Source of the DNA: Pseudomonas citronellolis
GTDB taxonomy: Bacteria > Pseudomonadota > Gammaproteobacteria > Pseudomonadales > Pseudomonadaceae
Direction of reading: 5' to 3'
Assembly (NCBI RefSeq): GCF_900112375.1
Contig: NZ_FOLS01000015.1
Location: forward strand, 84,766-148,765
DNA: 64,000 nucleotides
Shown: in pieces, positions 57,367 to 64,000 of the stretch
Numbering within the stretch: the first letter of the stretch is position 1
Layout: every line of letters starts with the position of its first letter
The notes under the pieces: model-generated
The model's database searches: none
Told to the model about the DNA's origin: nothing
What the model saw: only the letters and a program-made list of their open reading frames with translations
Translations under genes and position numbers: made by a program

Positions 57367-57420
57367 CTTGGCGCCATTTTTTTGAAAAACTTTATAAAAC
57401 AGAAACTTGGCGCTCCAAGT
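57367..57420. promoter_or_regulatory. direct and inverted repeats in the leader of the sigma-54 activator gene
   Basis: CTTGGCGC occurs at 57367-57374 and 57406-57413. The second copy is part of an ACTTGG-CGCT-CCAAGT palindrome at 57405-57420, followed on the minus strand by TTCTGTTTTATAAAG. It could be an operator for autoregulation, or a leader terminator. Confidence 0.35.
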
Positions 57421-57615
57421 TGTAAAGCTAGCAATATCTTGACGCGCCCATTGACCGTTTTCCTATAAGGCCGATGCCGAAACGATCTCAGCAGCCCGTT
57501 CCGGCCTATTGACTTATGCCGAAAGCCTCTGGGAAAGCCCTCCTTCATGCCCTTTCCACTCACCTCGCGTCGGAAAATCGTCTTTTCCGGATGACGAGAG
57601 CCCGCAGCCGGCCGC

Positions 57616-58050
57616 TCAGGGCACCATGGCCATGCCGACGCCGAAGCGGTTCCAGGCGTTGATGGTGGCGATGGCCAGGGTCAGGTCGACGATCTCGGTG
57701 TCGCTGAAGTGTTCGCGCAGGGCGTCGAACTGCGCCTGCGGGGCGTGCTTCTCGGCCAGCAGGGTGAGGCTTTCCACCCAGGCCAGCACGGCGCGCTCGC
57801 GGGCGCTGAAGAAGTTCGTCTCGCGCCAGACGCCGAGGGTCTGCAGGCGCGCCTCGCTCTCGCCGGCCTTGCGCGCGTCGTCGGCGTGCATGTTCACGCA
57901 GTAGGCGCAGCCGTTGATCTGCGAGGCGCGCAGGCGGATCAGTTCGAGCAGGCCATTGTCCAGGCCGGACTTCGCCAGCGCCTGCTCCAGGCCGAGCATG
58001 GCCTTGTAGGCGCTGGGGGACTGTCCGGCCCATTCGATACGTACACTCAT
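57616..58050 (-). CDS. AhpD-like carboxymuconolactone decarboxylase-family protein
   Basis: A 144-residue AhpD-type protein with the CxxC redox motif CAYC (Cys48, Cys51) and His55 in NMHADDARK. AhpD-like proteins work as alkylhydroperoxidases in the presence of a partner redoxin. The ATG at 58050 follows GGAGAGAACC and gives the usual length. The frame open to 58137 is not needed. The gene precedes the Lrp/davBA group but is not linked in one operon with it by orientation. Substrate unknown. Confidence 0.88.
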   Translation of the reverse strand: MSVRIEWAGQSPSAYKAMLGLEQALAKSGLDNGLLELIRLRASQINGCAYCVNMHADDARKAGESEARLQTLGVWRETNFFSARERAVLAWVESLTLLAEKHAPQAQFDALREHFSDTEIVDLTLAIATINAWNRFGVGMAMVP

Positions 58051-58158
58051 GGTTCTCTCCAGTGGCGCCCGCCGGTTGCGGGAATGCAGATACCTTAGCC
58101 GCCGCGGCGGAGCCGCCGAATAGCCAATGCCGGGCAATAGCGGGAGTCCATTGCGGCC

Positions 58159-58587
58159 CTAGCGGTCGATGCGGGTGGAGAGAATGATCGACGACATGGT
58201 GCGCTCCACCCCGTCGAGCGCGCCGATGCGGTCGAGCAAGGCGTCCAGGTCGCGGATCGACAGGGCCTCGACGATGGCGATCATGTCGAACTGGCCGCTC
58301 ACCGAGTGCAGCGTCTTCACCTCGGGAATCTTCTCCAGCGCCTGCACCACCTGATGCGACAGCTTGGGCAGCGCCGTCACCAGCACATGGGCGCGCACCA
58401 GCGACTGCGCGTAGCTGTCGGCGACCTTGATCGAATAGCCGCTGATGATGCCCTGCTGCTCCAGGCGCTCGATCCGGCTTTGCACCGTGGAGCGCGACAC
58501 CCCGAGCTTGCGCGCCAGTTCGGAAACCGACTCGCGGGCATTGGCGCGCAGGAGGTTGAGCAGGGCCGCATCGGCGTTTCTCGTCAT
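58159..58587 (-). CDS. Lrp/AsnC-family regulator
   Basis: A 142-residue protein with an N-terminal winged helix-turn-helix (LLRANARESVSELARKLGVS at residues 13-32) and a C-terminal RAM/AsnC ligand-binding domain (SGQFDMIAIVEA). It is transcribed away from davBA across a 265-bp gap, the common place for an amino-acid-responsive Lrp activator of catabolic genes. Lysine or a lysine intermediate is the likely effector. This is an inference from position. Confidence 0.9.
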   Translation of the reverse strand: MTRNADAALLNLLRANARESVSELARKLGVSRSTVQSRIERLEQQGIISGYSIKVADSYAQSLVRAHVLVTALPKLSHQVVQALEKIPEVKTLHSVSGQFDMIAIVEALSIRDLDALLDRIGALDGVERTMSSIILSTRIDR

Positions 58588-58852
58588 TTTGTCGAATCCA
58601 TTGGTTGAATTGCCTTGAATAGCTCCGTCATTTTGCAGATTGGCGGATTCATTTCAACGACCGGCTTTGCCACCATGTGCACCAGCGCCGGCCCGCCAGG
58701 GCCGGCCGACAAGCCTGGTCCGGCTTGCCCTCTCCGCGTTCGCGCCATCCATCGGAAGGCCCGCCGCGGAGCGCGTGCGGCGGTGCAAGAGACACCTGCC
58801 TGGGCAATGCTGGAACAAGGGCCAGGCACGCCAGAACCCTTGGGAGAGATAA

Positions 58853-60535
58853 ATGCACAACAACCGCCACCCCCATACCCCCGGCAAGCAACCGGTGACC
58901 ATCTTCGGCCCGGACTTCCCCTTCGCCTTCGACGACTGGCTGGAACACCCGGCGGGCCTGGGCAGCATCCCGGCGCACAACCACGGCCAGGAAGTGGCCA
59001 TCGTCGGGGCGGGCATCGCCGGGCTGGTGGCAGCCTACGAACTGATGAAGCTGGGCCTGAAGCCGGTGGTCTACGAGGCCTCGAAGCTGGGCGGCCGGCT
59101 GCGTTCGGAGCCCTTCGAGGGCGCCGAGGGTGTCATCGCAGAACTGGGCGGCATGCGCTTCCCGGTCTCCAGCACGGCCTTCTACCACTACGTGGACAAG
59201 CTGGGCCTTGAGACCAGGCCCTTCCCCAACCCGCTGACGCCGGCCTCCGGCAGCACCGTGGTGGACCTGGAAGGCACCAGCCACTACGCGGAGAAGATCG
59301 ACGACCTGCCGCAGATCTTCCGCGAGGTCGCCCAGGCCTGGGCCGACGCCCTGGAGGACGGCGCGCGCTTCTCCGAAGTCCAGGATGCCATCCGTGCGCG
59401 CGACACCGTCAAGCTCAAGGCGCTGTGGGACGAACTGGTGCCGTTGTGGGACGACCGCACCTTCTACGACTTCGTCGCCACCTCCAAGGCCTTCTCGCGG
59501 CTGTCCTTCCACCACCGCGAAATCTTCGGCCAGGTCGGCTTCGGCACCGGCGGCTGGGACTCGGACTTCCCCAACTCCATGCTGGAAATCTTCCGCGTGG
59601 TGATGACCAATTGCGATGACCACCAGCACCTGGTGGTGGGTGGCGTCGAGCAGGTGCCGCGCGGCATCTGGAACCACGTGCCGGAGCGCTGCGCGCATTG
59701 GCCGGCCGGCACCTCCCTGGCCAAACTGCACAACGGCGCGCCGCGCCCGGGGGTGAAGAAGATCGCCCGCGCCGCCAGCGGCAACCTGGCGGTCACCGAC
59801 TACTGGGGCGACACCCGCGAATACGCCGCGGTGCTGACCACCTGCCAGAGCTGGCTGCTGACCACCCAGATCGAATGCGAGGAAGCGCTGTTCTCGCAGA
59901 AGATGTGGATGGCCCTGGACCGCACCCGCTACATGCAGTCGTCGAAGACCTTCGTCATGGTCGACCGGCCGTTCTGGAAGGACAAGGACCCGCAGACCGG
60001 CCGCGACGTCATGAGCATGACCCTCACCGACCGCCTGACCCGCGGCACCTACCTGTTCGACAACGGCGACGACAAGCCGGGGGTGATCTGCCTGTCCTAC
60101 TCCTGGATGAGCGACGCCATGAAGATGCTGCCGCACCCGGTGGAGAAGCGCGTGCAGCTGGCCCTGGACGCGCTGAAGAAGGTCTACCCGAAGGTGGACA
60201 TCGCCAGCCACGTGATCGGCAACCCCATCACCGTGTCCTGGGAGGCCGATCCGCATTTCCTCGGCGCCTTCAAGGGCGCCCTGCCTGGCCACTACCGCTA
60301 CAACCACCGCATGTACTCGCACTTCATGCAGGATGACCTGCCCGCCGAGCAGCGCGGCATCTTCATCGCCGGCGACGATGTATCCTGGACCCCGGCCTGG
60401 GTCGAAGGCGCGGTACAGACCTCGCTGAACGCCGTGTGGGGCATCCTGCACCACTTCGGCGGCGCCACCCACCCGGACAACCCCGGCCCCGGCGACCGCT
60501 ATGCCGAACTGGGCCCCGTGGCCCTGCCCGACTGA
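58853..60535 (+). CDS. davB: L-lysine 2-monooxygenase DavB
   Basis: A 560-residue flavoprotein monooxygenase that oxidatively decarboxylates L-lysine to 5-aminovaleramide. It has the FAD motif GAGIAGLVAAYELMKLG near residue 50 and the DavB segments FGPDFPFAFDDW at the start, MRFPVSSTAFYHYVDKLGLE, and WTPAWVEGAVQTSLNAVWG near the end. Length and sequence agree with P. putida DavB. The start at 58853 has GGGAGA upstream. It forms an operon with davA (16-bp gap). Confidence 0.95.
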   Translation: MHNNRHPHTPGKQPVTIFGPDFPFAFDDWLEHPAGLGSIPAHNHGQEVAIVGAGIAGLVAAYELMKLGLKPVVYEASKLGGRLRSEPFEGAEGVIAELGGMRFPVSSTAFYHYVDKLGLETRPFPNPLTPASGSTVVDLEGTSHYAEKIDDLPQIFREVAQAWADALEDGARFSEVQDAIRARDTVKLKALWDELVPLWDDRTFYDFVATSKAFSRLSFHHREIFGQVGFGTGGWDSDFPNSMLEIFRVVMTNCDDHQHLVVGGVEQVPRGIWNHVPERCAHWPAGTSLAKLHNGAPRPGVKKIARAASGNLAVTDYWGDTREYAAVLTTCQSWLLTTQIECEEALFSQKMWMALDRTRYMQSSKTFVMVDRPFWKDKDPQTGRDVMSMTLTDRLTRGTYLFDNGDDKPGVICLSYSWMSDAMKMLPHPVEKRVQLALDALKKVYPKVDIASHVIGNPITVSWEADPHFLGAFKGALPGHYRYNHRMYSHFMQDDLPAEQRGIFIAGDDVSWTPAWVEGAVQTSLNAVWGILHHFGGATHPDNPGPGDRYAELGPVALPD

Positions 60536-60551
60536 CCAAGGAGGAAGCGCC

Positions 60552-61340
60552 ATGCGCCTCGCCCTCTACCAGTGCCCCCCGGGGCCCGACGACCTCGCCG
60601 GCAACCTGCGCCGGCTGCGGGAGGCCGCGCAACGCGCGGCCGCCCAGAGCGCGGACCTGCTGGTCTGCCCGGAAATGTTCGCCAGCGGCTACAACATCGG
60701 CGCCGAACGCGTCGCCGCCCTGGCCGAAGCCGCCGACGGCGCCATCGCCGAGACGGTGGCGGGGATCGCCCGGGAATTCGACGTCGGCATCCTCTACGGC
60801 TACCCGGAAAGCAACCCGGCCGGCGCGCCGTTCAACAGCGTGCAGCTGATCGACCGCCGCGGCGAGCGCCGCGCCAACTACCGCAAGACGCACCTGTACG
60901 GCGACCTCGACCGCGACCAGTTCAGCCCCTCGGACGAGCCGCCGGCGATCGTCGAGCTGGACGGCTGGAAGCTCGGCCTGCTGATCTGCTTCGATGTCGA
61001 GTTCCCCGAGGCCGTGCGCACCCTGGCCCTGGCCGGCGCCGACCTGGTGCTGGTGCCAACGGCCAACATGCACCCCTACGAGTTCGTCTGCCAGGTGCTG
61101 GTGCCCACCCGCGCCTACGAGAACCAGGTGTTCCTCGCCTACGCCAACTTCCAGGGCAGCGAAGGCGAACTGGAATACTGCGGCCTGAGCTGCGTGGTGG
61201 CCCCGGACGGCCAGGTGATGGCCCGGGCGAAACAGGCCGGGGAACTGCTGATCGCCGACCTTGAGCCGGAACGCATCGCCATGGTCCGCGAGGGCTACAG
61301 CTACCTGCGGCTGCGCAGGCCGATGCTGTATCGGTCCTGA
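60552..61340 (+). CDS. davA: 5-aminovaleramidase DavA
   Basis: A 262-residue carbon-nitrogen hydrolase that converts 5-aminovaleramide to 5-aminovalerate. Its catalytic triad is Glu41 (CPEMF), Lys112 (RKTHLYGD) and Cys146 (LICFDVE), all present. It completes the first two steps of lysine degradation with DavB. DavT and DavD, which carry the product on to glutarate, are not in this window. AAGGAGGAAG precedes the ATG. A REP array follows. Confidence 0.95.
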   Translation: MRLALYQCPPGPDDLAGNLRRLREAAQRAAAQSADLLVCPEMFASGYNIGAERVAALAEAADGAIAETVAGIAREFDVGILYGYPESNPAGAPFNSVQLIDRRGERRANYRKTHLYGDLDRDQFSPSDEPPAIVELDGWKLGLLICFDVEFPEAVRTLALAGADLVLVPTANMHPYEFVCQVLVPTRAYENQVFLAYANFQGSEGELEYCGLSCVVAPDGQVMARAKQAGELLIADLEPERIAMVREGYSYLRLRRPMLYRS

Positions 61341-61371
61341 GGGTGCGGCTGCAAGGTACGCCCCTCCCACG

Positions 61372-61616
61372 TAGGAGCGGACCTTGTCCGCGATAGCCGG
61401 ACGTTCCGGCGCGGATCGCGGATAAGATCCGCTCCTACGCCGCCCCACCCACACCACGCCCCTGTAGGAGCGCGCCCTGCGCGCGATTCGCAGGCAGGGC
61501 CTGCCCCTACAAGTCCCCTGAGGGCACGGCTTCTCGTAGGAGCGAGCTTGCTCGCGAACCGCATGGCACCGCGTCTGTTCGCGAGCAAGAACTAGGCGTC
61601 CCCCTCGCTCCTACGA
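61372..61616. repeat. REP array with one interrupted palindrome
   Basis: GGACCTTGTCCGC, GCGCGCC and GAGCTTGCTCGCG REP types follow in the order seen at 35.3 kb. The last inverted copy near 61581-61614 is interrupted by AACTAGGCGTCCCC (61590-61603) within its stem, unlike every other copy in the window. No gene is supported between 61341 and 61691. Confidence 0.8.
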
Positions 61617-61649
61617 AGAGCACTCCGGGCACTGCATCCCGCCCCGAAT

Positions 61650-61675
61650 GAAAAACGGCGCCCTCGGGCGCCGTT
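61650..61675 (-). terminator. Rho-independent terminator of fusA
   Basis: A perfect stem AACGGCGCCC-GA-GGGCGCCGTT (61654-61675) is followed on the minus strand by a T-run (61651-61655) and starts 16 bp past the fusA stop. Confidence 0.85.
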
Positions 61676-61691
61676 CTTCACCCCCCAAACC

Positions 61692-63800
61692 TCACCCGTT
61701 GTTCTTCTTCACGATGGCATCGGCGATATTCGCCGGCGCCTCGGCGTACTTGGTGAACTCCATCGAGTAGCTGGCACGCCCCTGGGACATCGAGCGCACG
61801 TCGGTGGCGTAGCCGAACATCTCGCCCAGCGGCACCTCGGCGCGGATCACCTTGCCCGCCGGGGTGTCTTCCATGCCCTGGATCAGGCCGCGGCGGCGGT
61901 TCAGGTCGCCCATCACGTCGCCCATGTAGTCCTCGGGGGTCACCACCTCGACCTTCATCACCGGCTCCAGCAGCACTGCGCCGCCCTTCTGCGAGAGCTG
62001 CTTGGTAGCCATGGAGGCGGCGATCTTGAAGGCCATCTCGCTGGAGTCGACGTCGTGGTACGAGCCGTCGTACACCGTGGCCTTCAGACCGATCAGCGGG
62101 TAGCCGGCGAGCACGCCGTTGTGCATCTGCTCCTCGATGCCCTTCTGGATCGCCGGGATGAACTCCCGCGGGATCACCCCGCCGACCACCTCGTTGTGGA
62201 ACTCAAGGCCGTCCTTGCCCTCGTCGCCCGGCTCGAAGCGGATCCAGCAATGGCCGAACTGGCCGCGCCCGCCGGACTGGCGGACGAACTTGCCCTCGAT
62301 CTCGCACTTGCGGCGGATCGCCTCGCGGTAGGCCACCTGCGGCTTGCCGATGTTGGCCTCGACGTTGAACTCGCGGCGCATGCGGTCGACGATGATGTCC
62401 AGGTGCAGCTCGCCCATGCCGGAGATGATGGTCTGCCCGGTCTCCTCGTCGGTCTTCACGCGGAACGAGGGGTCCTCCTGGGCCAGCTTGGACAGGGCGA
62501 TGCCCATCTTCTCCTGGTCGGCCTTGGTCCTGGGCTCCACCGCTACCGAGATCACCGGGTCGGGGAAGTCCATGCGTTCGAGGATGATCGGCTTGTCGAT
62601 GGCGCACAGGGTGTCGCCGGTGGTGACGTCCTTCATGCCGATCAGCGCGGCGATGTCGCCGGCGCGCACTTCCTTGATCTCTTCGCGCTGGTTGGCGTGC
62701 ATCTGCACCATCCGCCCGACGCGCTCCTTCTTGCCCTTCACCGAGTTGAGCACCGCGTCGCCGCTGCTCAGCACGCCGGAGTAGACGCGGGTGAAGGTCA
62801 GGGTGCCGACGAAGGGGTCGGTGGCGATCTTGAAGGCCAGCGAGGAGAACGGCTCGTTGTCGTCGGCGTGGCGCTCGTCGTGCTTCTCCTCGTCGTCCGG
62901 GTGGGTGCCCTTGATCGCCGGGATTTCCGAGGGCGCCGGCAGGTAGTCGATCACCGCGTCCAGCACCAGCGGCACGCCCTTGTTCTTGAACGAGGAACCC
63001 AGCACCGCCGGGACGATCTCGTTGGCCAGGGTGCGCTGGCGCAGGCCGGCCTTGATTTCCTCCAGGCTCAGCTCCTGGCCCTCGAGGTACTTGTTCATCA
63101 GCTCGTCGTTGGCCTCGGCGGCGGCCTCGATCATGTGCGCGCGCCACTCCTCGGCCAGCGCCTGCAGTTCGGCGGGGATGGGCTCCTCGCGGTAGCTGGT
63201 GCCCTGGTCGTCGTCGTTCCAGTAGATGGCCTTCATCTTCACCAGGTCGATCTGCCCGTTGAAGTTCTCCTCCGCGCCGATGGCCAGCTGGATCGGCACC
63301 GGATTGTGGCCCAGGCGCCGCTTGATCTGCTCGACCACGCGCAGGAAGTCGGCGCCCTGGCGGTCCATCTTGTTCACGTAGGCCAGGCGCGGCACGTGGT
63401 ACTTGTTGGCCTGGCGCCACACCGTCTCGGACTGCGGCTCGACGCCGTCGGCGCCGCTGAACACCACCACGGCGCCGTCGAGCACGCGCAGCGAGCGCTC
63501 CACCTCGATGGTGAAGTCGACGTGGCCGGGGGTGTCGATGATGTTGAAGCGGTACTTGTGCGGGTACTGCTTGGTCGAGCCCTGCCAGAAGGCGGTGGTG
63601 GCCGCCGAGGTGATGGTGATGCCGCGCTCCTGCTCCTGCACCATCCAGTCCATGGTCGCCGCCCCGTCGTGCACCTCGCCCATCTTGTGGTTGACCCCGG
63701 TGTAGAACAGGATGCGCTCGGTGGTGGTGGTCTTGCCGGCATCCACGTGCGCGACTATGCCGATGTTGCGATAAAGCTCGATGGGCGTGGTGCGAGCCAT
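61692..63800 (-). CDS. fusA: elongation factor G (possible second copy)
   Basis: A 702-residue translational GTPase with all G motifs ([21 protein letters not shown]) and domains II-V through the C-terminal [13 protein letters not shown] signature. EF-G moves tRNA and mRNA after peptide-bond formation. The gene lies outside an rpsL-rpsG-fusA-tuf operon, so it is likely the second EF-G that Pseudomonas carries (fusA2, PA2071-like). The ATG at 63800 ([11 protein letters not shown]) has GGAG seven bases upstream; the frame open to 63983 is not EF-G-like. The role of the copy in recycling or elongation is not determined here. Confidence 0.9.
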   Translation of the reverse strand: MARTTPIELYRNIGIVAHVDAGKTTTTERILFYTGVNHKMGEVHDGAATMDWMVQEQERGITITSAATTAFWQGSTKQYPHKYRFNIIDTPGHVDFTIEVERSLRVLDGAVVVFSGADGVEPQSETVWRQANKYHVPRLAYVNKMDRQGADFLRVVEQIKRRLGHNPVPIQLAIGAEENFNGQIDLVKMKAIYWNDDDQGTSYREEPIPAELQALAEEWRAHMIEAAAEANDELMNKYLEGQELSLEEIKAGLRQRTLANEIVPAVLGSSFKNKGVPLVLDAVIDYLPAPSEIPAIKGTHPDDEEKHDERHADDNEPFSSLAFKIATDPFVGTLTFTRVYSGVLSSGDAVLNSVKGKKERVGRMVQMHANQREEIKEVRAGDIAALIGMKDVTTGDTLCAIDKPIILERMDFPDPVISVAVEPRTKADQEKMGIALSKLAQEDPSFRVKTDEETGQTIISGMGELHLDIIVDRMRREFNVEANIGKPQVAYREAIRRKCEIEGKFVRQSGGRGQFGHCWIRFEPGDEGKDGLEFHNEVVGGVIPREFIPAIQKGIEEQMHNGVLAGYPLIGLKATVYDGSYHDVDSSEMAFKIAASMATKQLSQKGGAVLLEPVMKVEVVTPEDYMGDVMGDLNRRRGLIQGMEDTPAGKVIRAEVPLGEMFGYATDVRSMSQGRASYSMEFTKYAEAPANIADAIVKKNNG

Positions 63801-64000
63801 GATGTGCTCCGTTTCTGCTGGATGACTTGAGGTTTCGACCGCGAACGGCGAAGCCGTCTGCCGAAGAAGGCAAACCCTCGAATTATGCATTCGGGACAGG
63901 CTCAAGGTAGCGCGTCTGCGCGGCAATTCCAGTGCCGATGGCGCGCCCGGCACGCGCGCCGACCGGCTGCGGCATCGCGGCATTGCATCGCGCGACTGAA
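63801..64000. other. fusA upstream region
   Basis: This 200-bp end of the window is presumably the fusA promoter region. No other gene or repeat was recognised in it. Confidence 0.4.

Overview
The window looks like chromosome from a high-GC Pseudomonas of the P. aeruginosa / P. nitroreducens-citronellolis type. The evidence is the yfiBNR, muxABC-opmB, fapABCDEF and davBA gene sets, all familiar from that genus, and the many Pseudomonas-type REP palindromes between genes. No phage, plasmid or insertion-sequence transposase gene was found, and no tRNA or rRNA.

Layout. 0-4.5 kb: REP array, a VOC protein, a ZapE-type ATPase and the yfiR-yfiN-yfiB c-di-GMP module. 4.5-7.1 kb: an HD-domain protein and a divergent LysR/SDR pair. 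7.17-8.07 kb: a gene-free mosaic repeat. 8.1-11.4 kb: housekeeping and accessory enzymes. 11.5-30.8 kb: a co-oriented ten-gene block on the minus strand. It encodes three HlyD-type proteins (one fused to an M50 membrane protease, one to a GAF-like domain), an Asp/Asn-hydroxylase-like protein, a sulfotransferase-like protein, a GNAT, DUF6916 and tail-collar proteins, a 3,340-residue LEPR/DUF4347 exoprotein and a TolC-family lipoprotein. There is no ABC ATPase. This looks like a dedicated export and maturation locus for one giant surface protein and is the strongest candidate for an undescribed system.

31-35 kb: a LysR regulator facing an orphan amidotransferase-like gene and a monooxygenase, then azlCD and an NlpC/P60 hydrolase. 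35.6-44.7 kb: muxABC-opmB, a tripartite RND pump with two inner-membrane subunits, preceded by three GGTAAA repeats at exact 11-bp spacing. 45-46.7 kb: tpx, then a gene-free region with a 547-bp element bounded by 83-bp inverted repeats and carrying the same core as the 7-8 kb mosaic. 46.7-50.4 kb: nuclease-like protein, azoR/LysR pair, cold-shock/DUF1294 protein and uppP. 51-57.4 kb: the complete fap functional-amyloid operon with a sigma-54-like promoter, a hairpin after the major amyloid gene, and a convergent sigma-54 activator gene. 57.6-61.3 kb: AhpD-like protein, Lrp regulator and davBA for lysine breakdown through 5-aminovalerate. 61.3-63.8 kb: REP array and an EF-G gene.

Much of the window serves the cell surface and biofilm growth: YfiBNR (c-di-GMP), Fap amyloid and the giant exoprotein. 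All starts, domain calls and motifs were read by eye. No alignment or database search was run.
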